Origin: Ephemerocybe angulata
Taxonomy: Eukaryota; Basidiomycota; Agaricomycetes; Agaricales; Psathyrellaceae
Length of the DNA: 64,000 nt
Assembly: GCA_013368325.1 (NCBI GenBank)
Contig: JAACJK010000058.1
Span: 1-64,000 of the forward strand
Direction: 5' to 3'
The notes beneath the pieces are model-generated. The model did no database searches. It was given only the letters and a program-made list of their open reading frames with translations, and was not told the DNA's origin. Shown one piece after another: positions 22,271-34,400 of this stretch. How positions within the stretch are numbered: position 1 is the stretch's first letter; the number at the start of each line of letters is the position of its first letter. The position numbers were made by a program, and so were the translations under genes.

Positions 22271-23433
22271 GGGTATCCTTTCTCGGGGCGCCAACGGGGC
22301 ACTTCGCCTACTCCATTCCTCTTCACTCCCCATCGACCACAGTCTTATCTACTCGGGTGCGCCGTTATCTTCTTGTCACCGCACAATGCTTATGGTTTCT
22401 ACCCTGCAGCGAAAACTAGTTCACGTGGGGCCACACGACCAACATACGGCCTTAGCTCCAGTTCACGTTGTAAAGCACCCCTTTGGTTCCCGAGCCTTTT
22501 CTCCATCCCTGCGAATCCCGATGATATAGTCCAAGGGCGGGCGATTTCTCACCTGGGACTGACGTACGTTTTTACATTTTCCATCACTCATTTTCCTTAT
22601 ATCAACACCCTGACGCTGCTTGATATTTGCAGATTCGTCCTCGCGATCGGTTCTGGTCCGCACTCGCAGGCGCCGGAAGCTCGAATGACCCCTGAAGCAT
22701 GGTGAGTTTCGCCAGCCATATCCATGCGTTATCGCTCAGCCTTGCCCTTGCCAGGCCCCGTCGAGCAGTCTTCTGACCTCTGTTCAAACATTATAATCAT
22801 TTCCGGAACCCTTGGGTACATGGGCATTGTAGTAGTAGTACATACATAGTATCCCCCGTTCTATCTGAACCAAGTTCAGTCTTGGACCTCGGATGAAGGG
22901 ATCGTTCTGGCAGCGAGCCGCCGGGGCTCGCTCGTCCCTTGTGCGCTGGAGAGTTACGAGACTGACGACTTTGCTGTATACTCAAGAAGCCATTTATTTT
23001 CTGGTACTTAAGGCGTTCATCTGGCAGTTATCCTCCTCGTCCTTGAGGCCTAAGCTTTCACCTGACTAGCTGGGTGTACCCATCGACAGTTCAACAATAT
23101 CCAGGTTATGTCGGAGGCGAGATACTCTCGCGAGTCGCAGCTGCTTGGCCGCTCCAAGTTCTCCTTGTCGATTCTGCGTGCATACCGCCACAGCTCTTGA
23201 GTCCAGTTAAGCGCTTTGTAAGCGCCCAAGCTCGAGTGTCACATGTCACATGTCACCCATGTTTATGGGATCAGCAAAGACTCCAAGCACTAGTACTGCA
23301 GCTGGTTTGTGAGATCAAGTTGATCTATCATGAGTTGATTGAATTAGCACCACTGTGACTACGGCTACAACTCGAACTTGGTCGGAGGGCAGCTTAGCTA
23401 GAACTACATGATGCATGTACCCGCCGAGTCACC
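22271..23433. other. Intergenic stretch without a supported gene
   Basis: Short open frames only, with no recognisable domain, and no terminal repeats found. Confidence 0.45.
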
Positions 23434-23862
23434 TTAGACTTTGAGTTTGTTCAAGTCAGCAACCATCTTTTCAGCTTCCATTACTGCAGCAGCCGAACCC
23501 CCCGCGGCAGGCTTCCCACCGGACGATGGCCTGGGTCTCTGGTAGGGCTTTGCCTTTTCCTTGCGCTTCTGCTTCCCTTCCTTCCCGCCTCGATGGGGTG
23601 CAGTAGTTGTGACGAGCTTGTTGTCGGGATCATACACGTTTATCGTCACTGGCGGCTGAAATTATGAACCAGGGGTATGAGAAAGGGGGTTGAAACTGTA
23701 GAGTAGAATCGAGGTGCTTACTGAGGATTCCCTGCCACGCCGATAGACGAGGCTTCCAATTTTAAAGTCTGAGTTTGGGTGAGATCCAGGTGCAATGGGC
23801 AGCGAGGATGCGATACCGCTCAAGGCAAGCATGCAGAAGAAGAAAGAGCGCTTGAACTGCAT
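23434..23862 (-). CDS. Small basic secreted protein, function unknown
   Basis: Two exons (23862-23722 and 23655-23434) join in phase 0 to 120 aa. The N-terminus MQFKRSFFFCMLALSGIASS looks like a signal peptide, with cleavage likely near residue 20. The first half of the mature part carries YRRGRESS. The second half has VTINVYDPDNKLVTTTAP, then a Lys/Arg/Pro/Gly-rich low-complexity tract, and ends AEKMVADLNKLKV. There are no cysteines after the signal peptide. I recognise no family. A TATA-like TATAATAAAA lies roughly 120 bases upstream. It could be a cell-wall or effector-type secreted protein, which is inference only. Confidence 0.7.
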
Positions 23863-24495
23863 TGCTTGTTGGGAGGTGGATAGTAGCTTGGGCTGTGTTG
23901 GCAGGTCGGGGTGCTCGTCCAGCGAGCGTGATGGGAGGAGCGAACCAGCGCGTAGCGATCCGAGGCCTGTGTTGGGTCCTTTTATTATATTGTGCATAGC
24001 GGTGCTCATCAGAATCTGATACTGGAATTCCCCAGCGCCCACAAGTCGGGCGTCTGTGGGTGGCTAGTGGGCATGCATTTGAATTAGGAGTGCTTCTCGA
24101 TCGTTGGATTTTGGTCCCGAAATATGGGGTTTGCGACTGTGGGGCCTTCGCCGTGCGAAATTTATAAATACGCAGTGGCATCCGTGAGTCGAGAAAAGGC
24201 ATAGTGGCTTAGCTCGTGTAAGCTCGTGTAACGGATAGCGAAGCAATGTGGCAAGTGAAGATGAGCCATCAGAGAGACGCCGAGATTGATGGGCCGCTCG
24301 AGAGAATCGGGTCTCGAGTAACAGGCCCGTGCCTACCGGCGAGTCGAGATCACAAGGCTACACGCCGGGCGCCTAATTCGATCTCGATTACAGCACTTTC
24401 CAACATAAAAAACCAGCCTACAAACAATAGGGGAGAAATTCCACGACAACTTGCAACACGACAAGTCCAAGTGTGCGCGTTACGAGCTGGAGATT
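23863..24495. other. Intergenic stretch
   Basis: Promoter side of the secreted-protein gene and 3' side of the next gene. A TATAAATA motif occurs near 24161. Nothing else could be supported. Confidence 0.4.
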
Positions 24496-26158
24496 TCACT
24501 CGGGGTTCCAGTAGAGATATAAACCCCTCATGTACTTCTGCTGACCATCCTTCAGCGGTCCACAGACTGTCCTCGCAAGCTTGACCTCGTTCTTGAACCT
24601 CTACGGAAACGGTTAGCATAGACAGATTATCCAGGATCCAGGCAGAGAGCAACACACCATATTCGTGGCAGCGTCCAGCCCGCCTTCGATGTGTGCGCGG
24701 AACTGGATGGCTTGGCTCCTTACCTAATGTCATGGTGAGGGTATGTTCGAAGGTTACTTGAAAGGTTGTTGGAGGGGGCTCACGGAAGACCACACTTCAG
24801 CTATCTTCAACATCCGGTCAAACATCTGGTCAAGGTCGGGTTTCCAGCTTGCCAGCCTGTCCACAAGCTCGAGGGGGGGATTTTCCTGCAAGTAAAGGAG
24901 GGAGTCCTGCAGAGTTTTGAGCGTTCGTTTCTTCTCTGCAAGGGGGCGTGTCAGTCTGGAACACACTGGGAGTGACGTGTTGACATACCATCGCGTTGTA
25001 GCATCCATATGGAGATGTAGGGGAGGCCCAGGAAGACTGGAGGGAATGTCTAGTACATGTTAGCAAGTGCAATGGGTGGGATGACACACTGGGATACAGA
25101 CCTCCAAGCAAGCCGCAGAAGGGCAGAAGGCACCGAGTGCCTCTCGAAGCTGTTAAAAAAAGATCATGGCTAGACGATGATTCAAAGTGAAAGAAGAGTG
25201 GTGAAAGTCTAACCTGCTTCTCCAACCTGCGAGAACGTATTAACAGTGTGTCTTGCCATATTCGAAGCCAAGAACTCACTTCGTAATAGCGTCCCCCGTC
25301 GTCACAATGTTTGCTTTGTACGTGTTCGCCACCAGGGTCGCGTTGATACCAAGCGCAGCAATCCATTGGCTGAAGGTGTCCATGAAAGCCTGGACATCGC
25401 GCTTCAAACCTAGAAAGGTTTGCGACATTTCGTCGGAGCGATCTGGGTTATTGTCCTAATCAATTGCGTTAATCTGACACCTACTTATAGGCCATAGTTA
25501 TAAATAAAGGGCTCACCAGGAACTGCTGTAAAGCTGCGATTGCGTCGAGCCGGTCCTGCTCGGTCTTGATATTCTCTACTTTTGCCAGGTAGATCGAGTC
25601 GAAGCCTTCAGGTGATTAAGTTAAAAACGTTATGAGACAGAGAGTGTATTCTGTGACCCACGGCTGATAACGTCGACGTTCCTCTCGGCGAGGTAGTAGG
25701 ACGTAGCCAGTCCTTGGCCCCATCGCTTCGAAATATCAGGATGGGTCAAAAGGTCGGAACAAAACATTGCTCACTGTCCCAAAGAGTGTCCACTCAGTCC
25801 GATAGCCAAAGTATGGCCAGAATTCCCCCTTGGTGCCAGCCCAGGTGGTGTAGGCGTCGGAGTAGAACCTGTCGTTTATCTGATCGAAGACCGCCTTGAC
25901 GGCCGTCGCAGCCGCTGCGGTCTCGCTGATCGTGTTGTCGGCGGTGTTGGCTGTCCGGTCCTGGGGCGCTGCAATGAAGTTGGTCGCCATGAACAAGGCG
26001 GGTGAGGGCCCACTGGCGTCGTTCGCAGCGTCCTGCATGGCCTTTTCGGTGAAGTACTTGATAGTAGCTTCCACGACGGCGGCCTTCTCGTCGACCGTAG
26101 GCCCGTCGCGGAGAAAGCGCTCAACAGCGAGATGGGGATCCACGGCTACGGTTGCCAT
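24496..26158 (-). CDS. Multi-exon, helix-rich protein of unknown function
   Basis: The first exon (26158-25775, 128 codons from ATG) and following exons (25725-25662, 25605-25517 and others down to a stop at 24498-24496) use GT-AG junctions with consistent phases, so this is a real spliced gene. There is no signal peptide. The protein is predicted to be mostly long amphipathic helices, with one hydrophobic segment encoded around 25010-25065. A C-terminal part encoded at 24496-24700 ends in LYWNPE. The layout of helices around one hydrophobic hairpin recalls alpha-helical pore-forming families such as ClyA/HBL. I saw no diagnostic motif, so that is a weak fold-level guess. I cannot name the family. 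Confidence 0.6.
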
Positions 26159-27368
26159 TTGAGAGTCGGGATGAGGTTGGCAAAGTTAAGGCTCGAGTAG
26201 TAAGGTGGAGCTTTTGTAGACGAACCTTGCAACCCCTGTCAACAGGTAAGATCGTCTGTAGCGCTGCGAAAGGTCATTTCAGACTAGTAGACGGAGCTCC
26301 TGTGGCTCGATCGGCACTAGAGCTCATGAAAACCTAGAAGTCTGGCTCGACATGGAACTTGATGTTGTTCGAATGGGCAGAAGCACGTTGCCGACGAACC
26401 TGCAAATGCTGCGAGCCAGATCTGCCCGTCATTAATACTTACCTGGCCCCTGAGTCAATTCGGTGGAGGTAGCAGATGTATTATGGAAAGCCGCGGAGAG
26501 ACTCTAGCTCTCGCTCGATCACCCATTCTACCCTGGTCCCAGTCTCCCAGGTAGGTATCCCCGCTTCTTCGTCGGGTTAAGCATATACTCCACCCTCAAT
26601 TAAAGCACCCCAGACTCTGATTGATGGAAGACTTGAGTGAGAAGTGGAACGACGAGCTCGTTCGGGCTGGTGGGAGAAATCGCCCACAAAGGTGCATAGA
26701 TTGGGTGTTGCGAGAACCCTCTGGGTCATTCAATGGATGTATATCGCACTGCAGATGATCGATGATCCATTGTTATGAGTGCGACAGTAACCTACAGCTT
26801 GCCTGTTGGAAGCTTGGGATGGCATAGCGCCACTGCTGTTCCATTCTCGAGCACGATCTTCCCTCGCCGTCGCCAGCTTCTGAATCCTGATGCTAGGCAA
26901 TGTCCTTTGAAAAGCGCGAAGATTGTCGGCGACACGCAGTCGGCTCCTCAGGCCTCATCTGCAATCCTGAGGTCCTCATGAAGCCAGGGTAGAGAGTCCT
27001 CAGATTCGATCCAGTGTGTGTGTGTGTCGTTGAAACTTGAAAGTTGGAGAATTCGAAGCAGGTTCCGGATCCAAGCACTCGATGTTGACCCGGTGAGCCT
27101 TCGCGCGCCAGACTCCGACTGGCGATTTTCTCGGCCGCGGTGCGTGTAGCCCGTCTGGTTTGAAGAGCCAGGAAAAGTCAGCTTTAGCCCTCCTACTGAA
27201 TGGGTAGCGCAGTTGGCTTCCTGGGACGTTGCACACGGACAAAGGCACGTAGTAGGGATACCTCCACACCGAATAGATTCGTCCACATCTATTGGGATAA
27301 TGCATATTAATGAGCTCGAAAGTAATAAGAGGACAGGAGAGGGGAGGGTTGTAGCAATCAAGGAAGAA
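26159..27368. other. Intergenic stretch
   Basis: No supported gene. It includes a short GT dinucleotide run near 27014-27027. Several small open frames lack recognisable features. Confidence 0.4.
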
Positions 27369-28303
27369 CTACACGATGAGTTCTCCCTCAACAGCTGCAG
27401 GTTCGAGGGCCAGACGCTCCAGCACGATTTCGTAGCGGTCGCGGTTGGTGTTGCGCAGGTAGCGGAGGATCTTGGCACGCTCGTGAACAAGCTTCCGGAG
27501 GCCGAGACGGTTCCCGACATCACGTCGGAAGGTTGTCAAATGTGTCCACAGTTTTCGGATTTGGTATGTCTTCAAAGCAGCTGCTCACGACAGAAATACC
27601 AAGGGGTAAAGCAGGCTTCTTCAGAACGCGACGCACGTAGAATAGACAAACACGCACCTTGCACTTCGGCGCGTCCGGGGTCAAACGGGTTCTCCGGTGT
27701 TGAGAAAGCCTCTATGATCCTCCTCCTGTTCTCAAAGGCAATGCCCGCAGCGTTCGCATTCCTCAAGTCTATCACCCTCGCAAAGGCATCCGCCTTTTTG
27801 ACCTCCTCCTTCTCCGCGCGCGCCATCTTCTTGTCAAGGGGAATAATGTCCCTTCCCGAGGCAATTGGTGACGGGCTACCGGGAAGAACCTTGGCTTCGG
27901 CAGAGATGCGGGGAAGGTAGTTGAAAAGCAGTTCCTTCTCCGCCTCAGCAACGCCAAACGCGGGCTGTACGGGGACGTGGACCTCGCCAATTGGCGTCTC
28001 GAGAGGTTGGAGGGTGGATGATGAGGCGGCTGTCGATGACGAGGCGACGGGGTTGGGTGCGTGCAGGAGTTCTTCGTTTACAAGAATCTTTGCTAGGTCA
28101 CAGTTTGGCCATTTAACTGCTTCTTCGCTGGGCCGGGTTCCGAGGACGACGCTGGGGCGGTCCGCGAGCGCTTCCTGGGTTCGTTTTGTCTTCTGGAGAA
28201 TGTTCTTCTTCCGAATTACGCTGGAGGCCTGTTTCCTGGCGCTTGCAAGGTTGACCGAAGACGTGTGGAAGCCTCTAAACGTCGGCAAGAATGTCCTCAG
28301 CAT
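27369..28303 (-). CDS. Mitochondrial small-subunit ribosomal protein S15 (uS15m)
   Basis: Component of the mitochondrial ribosome small subunit, binding the central domain of its rRNA. Two exons (28303-27658 and 27580-27369) join in phase 1 to 285 aa. The first ~20 residues (MLRTFLPTFRGFHTSSVNLA) are basic and hydroxylated with no acidic residue, typical of a mitochondrial presequence. The family signature lies in the second exon: HLTTFRRDVGNRLGLRKLVH, then a KILRYLR segment and a RYEIVLERLALE segment, matching the S15 helix bundle. The long N-terminal extension compared with bacterial S15 is normal for fungal homologues. It is 188 bases from the Furry-like gene's stop codon, on the same strand. 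Confidence 0.9.
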
Positions 28304-28491
28304 CGTTGGCGTTGGAGGGTGTGGTTCCGACTCGCGTCAACGGACCTGTCGTGAACAAAATCTGGTAAAGCCATCAGCCTCCGAATCAAGCATGCGCAAA
28401 TACCACTGAATTAAGTACACAAATGTCAAAAACCCCCTTCTACTGTACAATGAAAACACACATCTATGGATTGGTAAAGAATTAAGAATGT

Positions 28492-31400
28492 CTAATGATA
28501 TGAAGAGCCATTGACGGCCGGCCGTCGAGGAGATGTGACAGAGTCAAAAATGAATGAGTCAGCGTCCGAGTCCGAGTCTGTATCCTCTTCCGACTCTTCT
28601 TCACGCACAAGCCTCTCCTCACCCCCACTCCCAATTCGGAACACATCGATGAAAGGAGTCTGAGGCATGTCAGACACAAAGTCCGGAGCCGTCGACTTCG
28701 CCAAAATCGCAGCCACCCTCGCCTCCAGCCTCCTCGTCGGAATCGGCACCACAGGTGTCTGGTGTACCTGCATCAACTCGCTGTTCTGGAACATGCTGTT
28801 CAAGTCTTGGAAGTTGCGTATTACTCCGTTGGGGTCGTCGGCAACAGGAGTCTTGATAGATGCCAATGCCTCGACCTCAGGCTCGAAGTCGATGCGTGAC
28901 GGCCGAGTGGGAACGGAGCAAGTGTCGAATACCGCAATTACGTTCCCTCTGCACGCCTCCCTCAACGTATCCGCCTGTGCTATCGACCATCCAGACTCCT
29001 CCGGCGTTCCAAACACAATCGTCACCGAGTCCGCTTCTTGCTGCTGCTGCTGCTTCATCAAGTTCGGAATCTGCATGCTCATCCGCAAGACATGCTTCGC
29101 TGCAGGCCCACCGAACATCGAGATAGGTTCTTCGAGGACCTCCAATGCCTGCGGCGCAAGCTCGGTTTCCAGCAGACGAAGGAGGGGCATAAGCAGTTCA
29201 GAACCAAGCAGCTCGACCGGATTTCGCGTCTCCCGATGTTGAAACAGGACCTTGACCACCTGCATCGCGTGTGTCCGAACCCACCGCTCCGCATTGAGCA
29301 CCAGCCCCATCAACAGCGTCACGATATCCGTCCAGTTCCTCGCCCCGTAATGCTCTCGCAGCGTCGACACTGACTGTCGGAGAAAGTCGTCTCTCGTTCG
29401 GAAAGCGTTCTTAGCGAAGGAGTTCATGATGCGCTGGATGCTCGTCTTGCCTTCCTGCCCCGCGAGCTGTGCGAGCCGCTCAGCGAAGCCAGCTAATGAT
29501 GAGTCTTGCTTGTCCATAGCTTGGAGGCACCATGGCAGGGAGACCGTGTACAGGTCTCGTAGACGGGCATCTGAGGGATCGATGAAGTGAGCGTCCTGGA
29601 TCTTCGCAAGAGTTTGCAGGATCTTCATGGTCTTGGCAGCCGTGACGGACGACCGAAGTCCTTTGAGAAGTGTAGGCTGCAGGCATTGAGGTCCTGTCCA
29701 GTCCAGCGGCATCTGCGAATGCAACGCTTCCGCCGTCGTAGGGTCATCGAGGTTCATTCGGGTGAGTAGAGTCTCGAGGAGATCGAGACATTGGGAGAAC
29801 TCCGATTCCACCGTCGTGGACAGACACGCAGCCATACACCAGAACATTTGAGGCAGCAACGCCTTGTCTTTGTCCTGCGCATCGATCACAGCGTGGAGAG
29901 TCAGGAAGATTTCCGAGGTGAAGTGCTGGATGTTAGGATCTGCCGACGAAACAGTGTTCGACAAACGACCGAGGAGAAGTGCGAAGTCCGCCGTCTTGAC
30001 CCTTGGCATCAGCGCCCTGAAGATCTGCAACGACCGGAATGCAGTCGCCCGTATGGAACATGACGTGCCCCACTCCAGCGCTAACGAGCCCCAATGGCTG
30101 GCAAGCGAAGGTACCAGAGGGTCCAAGAAGTGGAGTACCTTCTGGCACAACCATTGCATCTTCGGTTCCACCTCCTCGCTCGTGTCGTCCTCCTTCCAGT
30201 AGTATTCTTCCACCTCCCTCTCCAACGCTGCTATCCGGTCCTTCACCACGTTCCGACTCCGCTCCGACGACCTCTCTTGCAGCTCATCGTATCCGGGCGT
30301 CCACGACCGCAGCAGCTGGAAGACCATACTCCGTGCCCGAGACCTCACGAACGGAACACGGTGGTCCAGATGTGTGAACGTTATATGGAGAAGAACAGGG
30401 AGCTGGGCTTTCATTTCCCAATGTCGCTGGAGAGTCACGTCCGTGAGGAATAGCCACGCGAACTGTGCAGACCCAAGCGTCAAACGAGGTTGCTCAGCGA
30501 ACAGCGCATCCAAATCCGCCCACAGCTCCATGTCCTCCGCCTCGGGAAACGCTAGCTTGTGGTCGATCACAGGGAGCATCCGTACTGGCTCGATGACGGA
30601 GCACAGCTCTGTGAAGATCTCGCGACCTTCGGACGTTTGGCACAGACACGCAACGATGTTAGCAGCACACGCGACGTAGATGGTGTTCCCGACTTTGTGG
30701 GATTGCTCGAGAAGGAAGCGGACCGTGGCATGGCCATTGGATTGATTGGGTGGCTCAACGAGTTTTGCCCAGAGGATGAGGATTTGCTCGGCGTGACTAG
30801 CGCTGTATCGCAAACTCATGGACATCAGGTGGTACAAGCAGCTGAGGCCCTCGTTCGAGTGTTGCGTTCGGTCGTCCGTCATGAGGTTGATGTTCGGGAT
30901 CCAAAACTCGAGGCTTTGCAGCAGGAGGAGGATGGGGTTGGTATCTGCGGTCTCAGCGGGAAGGGAAGGAAGCCAGTAGCCCAGCTGCATGAGCATCTGT
31001 ATCGCCTGGTGTGGGTGCTCTCCGGCCAGGAAGTCGGATACTTGACGATGTGCATGGACATAAGTACCAGCCGCATGACTGCTGACGGCTGCCTCGAAGT
31101 TGGACATAGTCAGGAGACCAGAGGATTGCTGATGTATCGCTTCAAGCATTGTGAAGGCCATAGACCGGATCTTGACAGTTGGATGCCGAAGGTTGGTCAA
31201 TCCCAGGCATACGACCTGCTCGAAGGTGAAGTGATGAGACTCCTTGCAGATGATCTCCGAAACCACCTCGAAGACGCGCTCATTCGTAGTATCCATCTTG
31301 TTAGATACGACTGCTGCTCGGCGCAATGCTTCGACAGGAAGTTCAGGATCCATCTTGGTATATGTCAAGAGTGACTTGAGACCCTTCCTGGAAATGGCAA

Positions 31401-34400
31401 CATCTGGTTAGTGTCAAGTCGATACGCCGAAGACAATGGCTCACTTTGCCTTAGCCTGGCTATTCTTGTGAGATGAAGCCAAGATCGCAGTCAACCTCTC
31501 CAAGACTTGCAGCGCTGTCAGCGGCTTCTCAAGCTCAAGCGACTGCCTCTCCGTGGGCGATGCCGAAGCTGTATCGGCGGGGAAGAAGGCCTTTTGCTGC
31601 AGCTTGCGTAAGCATAATAATTCAACGATAACCAGCAAAAGAAAAAACACATACGCAAAGTGATGTCAAAGCCCCGATGGCCGCATACGATAACATCGAC
31701 GCCTCCACCTTGAACCTATCCACAGCTTCCGTCACCTCTTCCGAACTCTCTGCCGCCGCGCCTGCAGCCCTCACCATCACATCCATCCTCCTCTTTGCGC
31801 TATCCGATTGAGGCCCAATCTGACACCACTTTTCACAGAGCCTATACAGTGACAGGTGCATATGTTTCGGAATGAAGCGATCTGAGTTCTCCAGCGTTGC
31901 GAGCCCATCGAACAGTCGCTCCACCGTCCCGCAGAAGTACCGCCGCAGACGTTGTAGAGAGAAGTTTTCCTTTGACTCAGGGCTGCTGAGGAACGTCTGC
32001 GTGTTCTGCACGAACTTGAGGACATGCGCGTGGGCAGCTTGACGCCCCGGCAACCACTGATGCTGAAGATGGTGCGCTGTGAGACAGTAGATGCGGGCTA
32101 CAGCGGAATGCAAGCGCTCCTGCCGGCGGGTTAATGCGTTGATGCCGCCTCCACCACTGATCCCGCTGCTCGCACTGCCAGACCGGAATCGTGGGTCATC
32201 GGACATCATATGGGGAGTTGCGGTCTTCGAGCGGGCGTCTTCGTAGAACTGTCGCCCGGCCAACAGGCTGAGATCATCCAAGAGCTGAAGGTACGTGTTC
32301 GCAGGGAACGAACTGATACACTGAACCGCTGCGTCCCGGAACGACGTGTGCTCCGAGTCCAAGAACGGCGTCAGGTACCTGAACAACCCCCTGCTCGTCG
32401 ACAGCCGCTCCCGCTCGAAGTTGACGTCTGATGGTGCACGATTGTGGTCCCTCCCGAGCGGCGTGAATGGCATTCGAGAACTATCGGGCAAGATTGCAGT
32501 TGAGCATAGAATCTTTACCCACATGTGCCACTGATCGACAAGATGGCGATTATCCCGATGTGCTTTGTCGCCTCTCGACACCAATGCCGCAGGCACCCTT
32601 GGAGTCAGTCCTGCAAAGTGCGAGATCACAGGGTGATATCTCGACACCGCGGCGATCACGATTTCCCTGAACAGTGTCAGCGTCCCGGCGCAATGGTCCA
32701 TGCACGTCTTCAGGAATGCTGGGAAGATATACCGCCACAATTGGGGGTCCTTGTCCGAGTTGCTATCCGCGATCCTCAACAGGATACCCTCCTTTTTCAA
32801 CTGCCTCCATTGCTCCAGCCTGGCGAGCTGCGAGCGGTCCAAGATGTTGTCGAAGCCGGTAAGGAAGGACAGGTCCTCTCCCTTCCCATGGAGCTGCCCG
32901 ACGAGGAGGAGATGTCCTGAGTCAATCTGCACGTTAATGGTGGCGAGGTGGGACGCCAGCAGTCCGAGTAGCCGGACGACCTTGATCCCAGCCGAGTGCG
33001 CGATAGGCATCTCGTGGCTGAGGAGGAAGAGCCCAGCTGCCTCCAAGTCGTCACACTTTGATAGTATGATGTCCTTTTCTTCCTCGAATTCCTGTTGGGT
33101 CATGGTCATCACCTTCCTCAGCCACGTCTCGACAATCTCTACCCAGAGCCCCACCAAGAACCCGGCCTCAACATGCAACTTCGTCATTCCAGGGCCGGAG
33201 GTTTCCTGTGTTATCCGTACTGGGCTGAATAGGTGGCTGGTGAACCGCGCAACGACCGTCAGTGCGTTCATCGAGTCATCCATGAACCGCTTGAGCGCCG
33301 CACTTGCAGTCTCCGAGAGAAATGGGTCGACATGTACCACCCCCTTCAGCAACAAGTCCACTGCATCCGCTATCAATATCGAGGAATGCAAGCAACGGGG
33401 CCAGGCCTGGAAGCATGTCTCCAATAAGTTGATATTCGGCGCATCTTTGCTCTGGTATGCGACAGTCACTCCGACACTGGGGTGCCGCCGTATGACGTAG
33501 TTGTCCCGCTCCTCGTATTGGATCTGTTTTGCGGGTGACCACTGCTCGTCAAACACAGACATGTTGCCAACGAGGTTTGCACAGTGATTGGTGATAGCTG
33601 CCAGTGCTGATCCAACGTGTTCAAGGAGGTCCTTGATCGCGGGCCTCGCGAGTAGAGTGGCTGGGAGGTACGCAGACGATGTTGGATAGTCGTCCTTTGG
33701 CACAGGAGCATAGAAATCGCTGGATGAAGGCCATGACGGGGTCGGCGCTTCGCGTTCGAGCATGCTTAGCGTAAGGAGAATCGCGTTCACACCAATGGCA
33801 GTCCTTTCGGGGGCGAGAGCGCTCGCTATGTTGCCGGTTTTCTGCAGAGACGCAATGGTAGGCTCTTGCATCAGATCGAGACAAAACTCTTTTCCGTACT
33901 CGAAGTGCCGAGAGAGCATGAAGTGGGCCATATAGGTGAGGAAATCTATCGTGTCCTCGGCAGGGGCGGCGGTCAGTCGGTTTGTAGGAAGGATGTGCTT
34001 CAGCATCGTCTCGAGCTTGCCCATCGTTGTCGATGGAGTCTCCTGGCACCGGTATATGTACGTCCACACGAGCCGCATCATGCCGTTGAGTATGGGAAGG
34101 CGCGAAGGTTTGTCCTGCATCACGTATCAGTACGACGACCTCGAACATGATCAAAACTGGACAGATACCTTGAGTTTGGGGACCATCGCATCAAAACAAG
34201 CTTGCCAGTGTTTGAGGAAGTACGTTTGCGGGCCAACACAAAGCGCTGTGATCGCTAGTGGATAGGCAACCTGCCAGTACCGAGGTTTCGACATCATTTC
34301 CCGTGCTTTGGGATAAATCATTTCGATTGCCTTGGCCCATTGTGGAATGTTTGTCTCGGCTTGCGCGGTCTGCGAACGAGGATAAGTGAAAACGTTGTTA

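Noticed and set aside
27190..27250. tRNA-like GGGTAGCGCAGTTGG stretch
   Set aside because: No matching acceptor, anticodon or T arms could be folded around it.
30559..31374. 271-codon open frame on the plus strand
   Set aside because: It lies antisense to the last large exon of the Furry-like gene, which has clear homology. The antisense frame has no recognisable domain and is a shadow of codon bias.
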